Shown here piece by piece: positions 54,463 through 64,000 of a stretch of DNA of 64,000 nucleotides. Under the pieces are notes generated by a model. It did no database searches. It had not been told where the DNA came from and saw nothing but the letters and a program-made list of their open reading frames with translations. A program made the position numbers and the translations under genes. Every line of letters starts with the position of its first letter. Position 1 is the stretch's first letter. The DNA comes from Phlebotomus papatasi. Lineage: Eukaryota > Arthropoda > Insecta > Diptera > Psychodidae. Location: positions 105,061,417-105,125,416 of the forward strand of contig NC_077222.1 of NCBI RefSeq assembly GCF_024763615.1, written 5' to 3'.

Positions 54463-57270
54463 TAATTTTATGAATAATTTGCTGTTTTATTTGGAAGGTT
54501 TTTTTTTTTTGTTAGAGTAAAACTTATTCATTACGTTTTTTTTTATTTGTGTATTATCCTTATCTCTGTGAGCCATCTCCGTGTGGCCATCGCCGTTTTA
54601 GCGTTGATTCTAACCTCCAGAAATTGATGGAAAGCCATTTCGTTGGTCAAATGTTACAAAGGCTCTCCAGAGCGCATTTAGCAACCGAATAAAGCCACGT
54701 TTGGGCTTGTTGGAAAGGTCTTGGAATTTTCAATAAGACTGAACCGGTTCCAATTGCTTATGAACCGATGTTAAACCGATTCGTAACCGATAAGTATTTT
54801 TATTCCAAAATCAATTTTATTAGTCCTATACTGGATATTTTGGGCGATTTTTTGAGTGATTTAATCTGTTCAATAAATCGGTTGTAAACCGGTAAATGGT
54901 GAATGATGCAAAAGTACTTTTGAGGTATAGCATCTTGAGCACTTTGCAAAGTCTGAGACGGTGTGCCACCCGTATTTTATTGTGCAAACATTATTTCAAA
55001 CCATGTTTTCCATAAAAAAAGAAAGAAATAACGAAGAAGTACTCTCGAATGTAAAGTCATGTACTTCTTCGTGATTTTCTTTTTCTCTTTGACCATCTGA
55101 AAGAGTGAGAAAATCTCAAAATTCCAAAACAGACATGATTCCGAAATACCTATCTACGAGTACCTATCCTAAAATTTGTTAAAACGTTTTGTGCAAAGTG
55201 CGAAGGTTAATTTTAGCGTTATCCTACAATACAATGGATCAATTACAATTTTATTGGCCTTCCAAGAAAACAACCCCCGAGTTCAAATACCAAAAATCAA
55301 GAAAAAGAAATATGCGGAGGAAGAAAAGTCGCGTGATACTTAAGTATAAATAATATTTTTTTTTAGCATCCACTTTTGTTGTATATACTTTCAAAGTGGT
55401 CTAGCACCAAATAACGGTCAATACATTTGATACTCTTTTGTGTAAGACAATTTGGCCACCCACTCGAAGGGTGGCAGGGGGTGTAATAGATTTTCCTCCA
55501 GAAAGGGGGGGGGGGGGGGAGTTTGAGGAAAATCCTTCCGGTGTTGCCAAAAAAGCCGCAAAGCAATAAAATACACGAGGGTCTGGGATTTTTTTTTTGT
55601 ACTTAAACTTATTCCTTCAGGACTTTGGTCCCCCGACCATATCCTTGGAGGGTCCTTTGAGCCCTTTCACGAGCCCTGGTGGTTTGTGTCCTGAGACGAT
55701 TTATGCGCGGTTGAGTAAAAATGTGTCGTGTTATTTTGTTATTATCAATTTTTCTTGAACATTTGTGCGTGCACAGAGGATATAAAAGGACAATTCTTTT
55801 TCTTGTTTGTTGACCCATGTTGAGGATTCTTGAATGGGGGGGGGGGGGGGGTGGAAATACCTTAGAAAAGAGTGTCTTTTGATGCCTCGTTGATTCATTT
55901 CGCGACTCTTGAATATTTATTGGTTGCTTTTTCTTTTCGGAGAAGAATCTGCTTTTTCCCACTTCTGAAAAATGTAGGAGGAAAAAACACAGAAAAAAAA
56001 ATCTCTGTACGGTGATAATCTTCAAAGTCCAGCAATTTATTAGGAGGATTATCATCGTATTTTTGGGGTGAAATTTTATCCCATAAGCATGATGGTGTAT
56101 ATAGAAAAATATGCTTTGATTTTATTGAGTCTATTTTTGGGTGTCCAAACGAATAAGTGAGAGGGATGAAAGGGACTTTTTCCTTTTTTTTCTGATGTTG
56201 TGGGTATCCTTCCATAAAAAGGGGGAATGAGGGAGAAAATATTTCCGTTTAATACAGTAATCCAGTGGTGGATACGACTTTGACTCTATAGGATTTCCAT
56301 GTTTCTATGGGATTTATAAATCATCTGACAATAACATTTCTCTCTTTTGGGACACAAGACTTTTTTCCTCCATCCCAAACCATTTCTACCATTGACATTC
56401 TTTTCTCATAATATGGATGTGAAAGTAAGGAATAAATATCTGTCTTTTCTTTCTCTATTTTCTACTTCGATCTTAATGGTATATCTCTTCAGTGGTCGAA
56501 TGGGAGAATTGTCGCACTAATACCACATACACATACAGCAAGTCCTTTTTCAACAGGCGGGAAAACTCATCAACCCTCTTGGAGGAGGAAATTATATGAC
56601 AATGACGTCAACATTATTAGGTTTCTCATGCTGAGGGTGGAAAATAGTGAGGGTGTGAGTAAATAAATCGGTCAATTTTTCATGATTTTCCTTCAAAAGA
56701 TTGTCACACATCTTGTGGTTGGATCTTTGAGGTTTTCTTCTATGCGGATGATGATGTTCTGTGACTCACTTTTTTGGGGGGTAGGTCAAAGATCTGGAGG
56801 TGGAATAGGGGAAGGAGTGGATAATTCTGGATATTCAATAGAGATGGGACAAGCATAAAATGGAAGGGATGGCTTAGACTTTGCCAAATACTGGAAATGT
56901 CTTGAGCATCAACGTTATAATATCTAGAAAAGTCAAATTTCCAATAATTAGGACAGAATTCTCGAAAATTTTACACTGCTGAAATTGTCTGGCGTTTGGA
57001 CACATTTCGGATTATTGTAGTGCAACAGAATCAGTCTGAAGTTTTTGCATAATTGACTTAGTAATTTAGGAAGAATAGTCTAGAGCTTGCTAAAGCCGCA
57101 GATGTTCTTGAAAAGTCATATCCCTAAGAAAGAATAATCAAATTCTTCAATAATACCGCGATTTTTTTTAATCGAAATAATGCTTTTGTTGCCTCATGTA
57201 AGGATACATCTTGACTGCTTGTAATCAAAAACGACTGGAATGTGCTTAAGATGTGTCTATTGCTGACTTA
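54463..57270. other. Non-coding stretch, no gene seen
   Basis: ACCGATTT / AACCGGTT words recur at 54730-54890. Runs of G lie at about 55506-55519 and 55837-55851. Minus-strand frames (55609-56055, 148 codons; 55895-56215) include these runs and show no domain. Confidence 0.3.
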
Positions 57271-57344
57271 GGCCAGACCGTATTTCGTTGATTTACGCAT
57301 TTTAATTGCAATTCTTACGTAAATATTCAATTACCGTATTACGT

Positions 57345-58384
57345 TAGGGTAAGTGTACCAAATTTCGACATAGTTGCATATAAGCACCGAAGTCCTAAGT
57401 TTGAAATGCAATAATTTTAATTCATATTGATATTTTTTGTTACTTCCTTTTCGGGAAGGTTGTGTGGAACCTTTAAAACTAGTTTATCATCTTTGTTTTC
57501 TTTAAATCACTTCCTAAAATATTGGAAAATTAATAAAAATATGGACATTGCTTTGGGTAGTATTCCGGCCACTTTGAGTGAAATGTCGGCCACATTGTTT
57601 GTGACCACCTTTTGTGACGCAACGGATAGAAAATTTCAAATTGTCAAATGGAACGAGTTTAATGCGTTTATATGACCCACAAGCCCTGAGATATTCCGCG
57701 TAATTTGTCCTGAAGACCTGAAAAGTAGCATCTCAAATTTACGCACAGATTCCCGTAGCAATTTGCCCTTCCTGAACCTATTCAAGGCCTTTTCCACATC
57801 ATCTTTTTCATAGAAGGGATGGTATTTTTCTCTGGACATTGTAGAACTCAGAAATTGAAAAAAAAACACAAAATGAATAAGAAATTTAGGAAGCAAAAGA
57901 TGTTGCCGGAATAGGCAACACTACCTCACCGGAGAGATGCTCACAAAATACATACTTTTTTACGCGAAATACAGGATCCAGCTAGGAAATTTTACCAGAA
58001 ATTTAAAGATTGATTCACTATTAACATAAACAGAAACAATCTTTAATGAAAACTAATAAATTTTCATTAAAAATACCGAAGGAAAACCTTGTGCACTTCG
58101 CCACAAATCACAAGAATATTAGAAACACAATCGATCTGTCACATTTTTAGTAAGACTCTTTCCACACTGAGTTTTTACAACACAATTTAAATTCAAATTA
58201 TACCTAAAAGTTAATGATCTTTGTGTTAATACATCCTAAAATGAATAAATATTTAAAAGCAAAATGAATTCATTGACTATTCGAAGATTACATACATAAT
58301 TTTAATTAATTTATTTGCATGGCCGAAATTACACTCAAAGTGGCCGAAATTAGAAGCTGGCCGAAATTTGGCACACTTCCCTTA
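57345..58384. mobile_element. Palindromic element, TAGGGTAAGTGTACCAAATT termini
   Basis: TAGGGTAAGTGTACCAAATT is mirrored by AATTTGGCACACTTCCCTTA. Subterminal blocks GGCCACTTTGAGTG / CACTCAAAGTGGCC also pair. About 1.04 kb. The largest frame (57636-57896 -, 86 codons) has no transposase motif I recognise. Confidence 0.65.
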
Positions 58385-58595
58385 TCTCATACTCGGTGAC
58401 ACTGTGAAAACAATGTAAGAAAATTGAAGAAATAAAACGAAAATTCGATAAACGGTTAGCAAAAAAAAATCTGTTGGATTTTTTTTGCTACAGTTTTTGG
58501 TACAGTTTTTTATTGCTCACCGTTTATCGCATTTTCGTTTTATTTCTTCAGTTGTCTTATATTATTTTCACCTAGTCCCACCGAGTATGAGATAA
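58382..58595. mobile_element. Palindromic MITE, TTATCTCATACTCGGTG termini
   Basis: TTATCTCATACTCGGTG is mirrored by CACCGAGTATGAGATAA-type sequence ending 58595. The arms are about 85 bp and include GAAGAAATAAAACGAAAAT and CGATAAACGGTTAGCAA. It abuts the preceding element directly, sharing TTA. Confidence 0.75.
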
Positions 58596-58863
58596 GGTAA
58601 CAGGGTAATTGAAAATTTGCTTAACAATTGCAATAAAAAAGCGTAAATTAACGAAATACGGGGAGGCTTTGACGGTGACGCTGAGCATTTTACTGTCAAT
58701 GTGATTCTGCCCTTACTTAAGACGAACTCAGTAGGGGAACCGTAGAAAATTCAAAATGAGAAATTCGGGTAAGACAAGGTAATTTGGAATCATGTCTTAT
58801 TTGGAACTTTGAGATTTTCTCTTGGACCATCTGAAACTTATTGCGAATTATAGAATCTTACAC

Positions 58864-58988
58864 TAGGGTCGAAGGAACACCTGTTCGACAGGGAACCCCT
58901 ATTGACACTTTTGTCAAAATGTTAAAATTTAATTAATGCATCCAATAAAATCTAAATATTTAAAACGTTTTTTTTTGTTTTTTTCGAG
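58864..58988 (+). mobile_element. TAGGGTCGGAGGAAC MITE, partial copy (left half)
   Basis: TAGGGTCGAAGGAACACCTG, TTCGACAGGGAACCC and TATTGACACTTTTGTCAAAA match 41022 onward. The right half is absent; unrelated GC-richer DNA follows. Confidence 0.65.
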
Positions 58989-59440
58989 AAATGTCGAGGC
59001 TACTGCCTCTTTCTTATTTGGTTAAATTGGTAACTATTCTTCAGGAAATGTTCGAGGCTATTGCCCCTTCCCTATAGCGCAGGAAGAAAGCCGAGGCTGT
59101 TGCCCCCTCTGCTTGACCGAAGGTAGCCTAGTCCCCTGGTACATCTATGCTTCTCAATCTTTGATTACGTTAGATCAGATTCACACTGTACCTTCAGTGA
59201 GGCACTTCATCAATTTGACAACCCCCCATTCGTCAGTTTGTAGCCCAACAGTGCTTGATGGTCCCTTATTTTTGTCCTCTCGGGTCTATTAATGGTCTTA
59301 CGGTCTTCCAGTCGTTTAATAAAATAATGACTAAGTAATCAAATAAATAAAAAATCATACAATTAATAAAGTAAATAAATCCATGTTCTTACTTACTTGT
59401 CTGGTGATTCAATCAATGCCTGGTCTTGAATTGACTCAGG
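58989..59440. repeat. GC-richer block with three CGAGGCTRYTGCC repeats
   Basis: TCGAGGCTACTGCCTC, TCGAGGCTATTGCCCC and CCGAGGCTGTTGCCCC occur about 40-55 bp apart from 58995 to 59107. The composition differs from the surroundings, suggesting an inserted fragment of unknown type. Confidence 0.4.
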
Positions 59441-59468
59441 ATTATGACACGCCATTCTTCTACTATTC

Positions 59469-59667
59469 GGGCTTCAGACTTAAGACTTAGCCATATGGCT
59501 TAACTTCTCTGATTTCTCATCAGTCATGATTTTTTTTTTTGAAAATTTTCTTATGATTGGGTATTAAGTGCAAATGACCTATTGGATTCTGAAAGAAAAA
59601 AATAAAATTGGTTGCTATTTAATATTTTGTGACCTTCGGGAACTGGGCTAAAACTCTCATCAGAAGA
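59469..59667. mobile_element. MITE, CTTCAGAC..TTAGCC family (copy 4)
   Basis: GGCTTCAGACTTAAGACTTA at the left; CTGGGCTAAAACTCTCATCAGAAG at the right. The inner CAAATGACCTATTGGATTCT and AATAAAATTGGTTGC blocks match copies 1 and 2. Confidence 0.65.
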
Positions 59668-62664
59668 TCCCCCTAGGCTCTTTTTCTTTTTAGCTGAGAT
59701 TCTTTATAATTTCAGTTCTAAATGATGCTGGCTTTCACAGTGAGACCTCAAGTAACCAATTCCAGAAGGACCATTACATTTTATTCTCGATTAGATTAAA
59801 ATTTCTGAACTAAAATCCTTTATGGGTCAAAATCTCGAAGCGTCGAAGTACCGAATACTGTATACTGGGCTTTCAGGATTTTGGGTGTCATCGGTATTTC
59901 GATTTTTTTTGTCTTGGTCTTTTGCTTTAAGTTTAGATGCCTTATATTTGGTTAATTATTGGCTGCTTTTGTGAAATTCATTGAGAAGTATATGCAGTGA
60001 TTTTTTGGAACTGAAGTAATTTTCTTAAAGTTGGAAAAATTACTTCAGTTGGGAAATTAGTGGAACTAGGTTAATTAAACCATATGGGTAACTGTGGAAC
60101 TCGTATTACACTTCTTTAAGTTTGTGTTACTTTGCCAGGAATGGTTGAATTCCTAATTTAAAGATATTTATGAAAAATCTTGGAATATTCGGCTTGCCTT
60201 ATGTCTGACTACGTCGCTAAATCCAGTTGAGTTCAGTGAGGCTTTAGGATATTTGAATCCAGGTCTCTTGCAGTATCGGCCTGGCATTTCAACACTTATT
60301 CCATTTTGTTCTCTTCTTGGACTGAACTCTTTAAAATTGGAATAGATTTATCGAGAATTATTGACTGTTTGAGTTGTCTACCATTTGGTCACATTCTAAT
60401 GGTTTGCTGTGTTCAGATTTTACTTGATTTTTTGCACAACGCTTGCTCATATCGAAACTATCTGCGCGAGTTCTGCAATAAATGTCTGAAGAAAAAATAT
60501 TCCAAAGCAGACAAAAGAAATAATAAACCAATTGATTAATGGTGTTTCTGTCTTTGAGAGCATATTGAAGGAAGGATTATAGAGAAAGTTTTTCCTCAAC
60601 TTACTGCGAATTTTTTTTTTATCCAAGACTGGCCTTGTGGTTTAGTAGATTTTCTGGGAAAAGTTTTTGGGGGGTTGTTTGAGGAGCTTAATATATCCTT
60701 CAAAAAGGAGAGAGACAAATAATATGGGAAAAGAAGAAATTATATGTGTATCGCTGAGCAAGAATATTGGGTACAGTGAATAATGATCTGTGAGTCTTAA
60801 TCTATATGGAATGACTGGATTAGATATTGTCCACATGTTCTTGAAGCATCAGCAGGAGGTATAAGATTCCGAGAAGAGGTATTCTAAGACTATTGTCCCC
60901 AACCTCTTTATTTCTTGATGGTTTGTGTTTGCTGTGGACAAACATCGGATATATTAAATCAGCTTCCCTAATGGTTGAATATCTTCTTCTTGTGCACCCA
61001 CCAACATATTGAATGTGTTATAGCTTTTGTGCTTCGGAGGATTTTCCTATATAAGAAAACCTTTCCATTTGCCATGGGTGAGGCATATGCGGAATATAAT
61101 TTATTTGAGAAGAGAGCGAGAGAGGGAGAAAGAGTGACAAGGATATGTAATGCCATTTATTAATCGACGTGCCTCTTGTTCTCATGAAAATTTATTGCTT
61201 TGGACCCGAAAATGGGATGAAATTTGGTGTAATGGTTGATTTTCTTCCAGTTCATCCCTTTACTCTATTTCCTTCGAAAAAGCCAATGGACAGAACACCC
61301 CATACCACAAACCCCTTTAGCTATCAAACATTCCAAATTGTTTTGTCACAAATGTTCTATTCCGGGTGCTAAGGGAGAAAATGAAGGAATTTTCTGACGA
61401 GAATCGTGACATTGTTTTAATTTGAAAAAAAAAAGAATAACAACGAAAGAAGGCCAAGTGGAAAAGACTTGGCGGAATCCTTCAACTTACGGATTCAATC
61501 GTATTATCACATTAAAAATAGGCTTAATTTGTTAAGAAAGATTTGCCAAGTCATTCAGGTAAAGCAATTGAAGTGTTTTCCTTACTTACTGAACACGATA
61601 TGAAAATACTGAAATATTAGGTTCATAACCGATTTAAACCGATCAAGAACTGGAATCCCAAAACGAAAATCAAAGACAAAAAATTTGTCTTTGATTTTGT
61701 AAAACCGTTTTATCTAACGGTTTTACTAAAGCAAAAGTCGTATTTGCTTGCTTGCTTTCTTATGTGGCTGCAACGTGTCTTTAAGGGTAGCATTGATCGC
61801 TGTCGAAAAGTCCATCGTATCAGAGGCTCTTTGCGAGATTTCGTATTTCCAACCTGTTTCTTTTTCTATTTTTAAAGGGTTTAATGCTAAATTTCTTAAA
61901 AGATGTATTTCTGCACCGAATAGGAAAAACGAGGATCCTTAAGTTGTTTTATATTCTAAATCAGAACCAGTTTAAATAGATTAATACGGATTATAAACTG
62001 GTTAGTAAGGTTTATTGCTAATTTAACCAATTAAGAGTTGGAAGTGTAAAATCATTTTAAAAATTCTTGATTTTCCAAATAAGTTTAAAATATGGCTTTT
62101 AATAAATTCGGTTTTTAACCTTTTAAAACCGGTATTTTTACAAATCAAAACTTACATAGAAAAATTTCCCTTTTTAGGCAATTCTAGATAGAGACGTTTT
62201 GAAAAAATAGCTCACGTAAGAACATTTTGTCAGATATGAGATCCCAATATTAGGCCAAAACAAAAATTCAAGACCGGAAAGAAACGTAAGATTTAAGAGC
62301 GTGCAATCGATCAATCGGTCAATTTTCTATCATTCGGATTACAGACTGAGGGTTAAGATAAGACGACCACTCATGGATAATACCATAACACAAATAGGAA
62401 AGAAAGAAAACTGTTTAGAAATTTGTCTTGTATAAGGAGTGTTACTTAAGAACGAATTTGATATCTCTTACCGTTTGACCGATAGCTTAACGACAGGTTC
62501 TTAGTATGACGTCATTTAATTCCTTGAACTTTGGGGAAGTGAAGCTACATTAAATTTCGGCTATAATGAAAGCATTTTTTGCCGAACTGGACGGAAACAC
62601 TACGTACCCTAGAATGACCCTGGTAGCTGTTTCGACCTTTAACTGCCTACTGATCTGTCTCTTA
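59668..62664. other. Non-coding stretch, no gene seen
   Basis: 59815-59920 carries a small GTCAAAATCTCGAAGCG / AGGATTTTGGGTG inverted remnant of the minisatellite family. 61610-62160 has recurring AACCGATTT and AACCGGTTT words. No gene supported. Confidence 0.3.
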
Positions 62665-63070
62665 CTGTGTTATCACACTTGCACATTAAAATTTTAATAT
62701 GATTCACATTAATTGTCGCTGGTGAGAGTCCAAATGTGTAATTTGTGTGCTTGAATAATTTTATATTCAAAATTTGATCTATTTGTTGATAAAAAGGTAG
62801 ACTTGGCCCGCAAAATTTGATATAAATTGATTTATAGCATTAATGCGAAAAAATAATGCGATTTTCTCTTTAATTTTTTAATGTGAAAAATATTTATGCT
62901 TTAGGTAAATTTAAACTTAGTTTTGCAGGCCAAGTCCACTTTTTTATCAATAAATAGAAAAACCCCAAATATTAAGTGACTCAAAGACACAAATAACATA
63001 TTTGGACGCTCACAAGCGACAATTAATGTGAATCACATTAAAATTTTAATGTGAAAGTGTGATAACGCCG
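62665..63070 (+). mobile_element. ~405-bp MITE family, copy 3
   Basis: Opens CTGTGTTATCACACTTGCAC and closes GTGTGATAACGCCG; TTA flanks both ends. Nearly identical to 27725-28131 over its whole length, which indicates fairly recent spread. Confidence 0.85.
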
Positions 63071-63159
63071 TTACTCCCTTACGGATTTCAATGTATTTTC
63101 TTTTTGCGCTCTTTTTGTCTTTCTTTCAGAATTTTTTTTTGTTGTTTAGTAAATTGCTT

Positions 63160-63325
63160 TAGTGTTAAAGAAACACCTTTTGACTCTTTAAGAACTCGTG
63201 TCAGGAGTCAGGACCTATTGACACCCTACTCTGTACCTTGTGAGCTATGCAATTTGCAATTATAGGAAACGATATTTTACAGAAAAACAGATGTTCCCTG
63301 TCGACGAGGTATTCCTTCGACCATA
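63160..63325 (-). mobile_element. TAGGGTCGGAGGAAC MITE, reversed copy
   Basis: TTTAAGAACTCGTGTCAGG, CCTATTGACACCCTACTCTG and TTCCCTGTCGACGAGG..CCTTCGACC are the reverse complement of the element at 41022-41255. It is diverged and lies 90 bp after another MITE. Confidence 0.6.
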
Positions 63326-64000
63326 TACGGTCTGTGGACCAGTAGTTTTTGTCACTTACTTGGGGAGACCGGTTGTCAAAATAACACTGAATTGAATTGA
63401 ATTGTGGATCTAACCTGAACTATGGCTAGGTCCAAATTCCTTTAGAAATTTGAGAAAAAAAACAGCGTTTTCAATGTATAGTTCCAATCAATTCAGTCCC
63501 ACCTTGCCCTAAAGAGCGTTTTGCGTTAATGTTTCTTTCATGAGTCTGCGCTATCTTGGATTCTTCAGAAAATTAAAGTTAAACAGTTAGAGAGGGCTTG
63601 CTTCTTAACCGATTTAGGCAAGATTAGATTTATTTGAAAGGTCTTGGAATATCCTACACGACTGTATCATTTTCAATCAATAATAAATCGGTTTTGAACC
63701 GGAAATTTGTATTTTATTGAAATTTCTTTTATAACTATTGGTTTTATTTACATTTGTGATGCTTTTCATATTATTTATAAAACTTAATTTAATTTGGTTT
63801 ACACCTTGAATAATGGAGAATTTGCAAGTATGAACACTCTGTGAATTTACCTCCGTCATCGCTCGTCTTCTTATGTTTTCGAATATGTAGATCTCTGACA
63901 AAATTTGACTTTTTTCAGAGGTGGAGGATAAATCATCATAATTTGTGTGTACTTTATATTGCTCTCTCTTGCAATTGGAGCAATGGCAAGTAAAAAAGTA
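63326..64000. other. Non-coding end of window
   Basis: ACTGAATTGAATTGAATTG at 63387-63405 looks like the pentamer tail of a retroposon. ACCGATTT and AACCGG words recur near 63609 and 63690. No gene seen. Confidence 0.3.

Larger units (their letters stand above)
57271..58668. mobile_element. Outer palindromic element split by two insertions
   Basis: Left arm 57271-57344 (CCGTATTTCGTTGATTTACGC, ATTGCAATT, ATTCAATTACC) is mirrored by right arm 58597-58668 (GGTAATTGAAAATTTGC, CAATTGCAATAAAA, GCGTAAATTAACGAAATACGG). The two inner elements lie exactly between the arms. Without them the element would be about 150 bp. Confidence 0.65.

Noticed and set aside
55609..56215. Two overlapping minus frames (148 and 106 codons)
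   Set aside because: They run across a poly-G tract and poly-A/T runs, with no domain, and overlap each other in different frames.
1..64000. CRISPR array, operons, riboswitches, rRNA or known miRNA precursors
   Set aside because: None seen. The repeats lack regular short spacers, and no conserved insect miRNA seed-and-hairpin was recognised by eye.

Overview
This window looks like AT-rich, gene-poor nuclear DNA of an insect, most likely a dipteran. The reasons are one complete BEL/Pao LTR retrotransposon, very many short palindromic (MITE-like) elements, tRNA-derived SINEs, and a single recognisable host exon with a consensus GT splice donor. There are no bacterial operons, Shine-Dalgarno sites or long host ORFs. 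I cannot name the species.

Layout. 0-11 kb: intergenic or intronic DNA with a ~440-bp tandem repeat (2.1-3.1 kb), palindromic elements at 0.8, 3.5 and 7.0 kb, a 3-kb stretch packed with TGTCA/TGACA words (6.6-9.4 kb), and a minus-strand SINE (8.9-9.1 kb). 11-20 kb: a degenerate repeat field built around the word TTTAGTAC/GTACTAAA, interrupted by a 940-bp fold-back element, several MITEs and a SINE with a perfect 13-bp target duplication. 20-30 kb: mostly non-coding DNA with two copies of a ~405-bp MITE, a hAT-like MITE and others. 30.5 kb: the first coding exon of a probable Nup88 (Drosophila mbo) orthologue on the + strand, whose next exon I could not find. 32.6-34.7 kb: a nest of MITEs. 36.4-37.0 kb and 52.9-54.3 kb: inverted minisatellites of a GCCAAAATCCCGAA unit. 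41.3-47.9 kb: the BEL/Pao element with seemingly identical 463-bp LTRs, a 5-bp target duplication and an uninterrupted 1809-residue Gag-Pol ORF. 48.3-49.2 kb: a 31-bp minisatellite. 57.3-58.7 kb: a set of nested palindromic elements. 62.7-63.3 kb: two more MITE copies.

Functionally, the only genes with a supportable product are the retrotransposon polyprotein and the Nup88-like exon. Everything downstream of that exon (30.75-64 kb) may be one very long intron holding the retrotransposon and repeats, or it may include intergenic DNA. Most other ORFs are chance frames, shadows of the polyprotein, or translations of repeats. The most unusual signals are the TTTAGTAC field, the TGTCA-rich stretch, the set of palindromic elements that share a TA+GGGG-type terminus but have unrelated interiors, and the inverted minisatellites.
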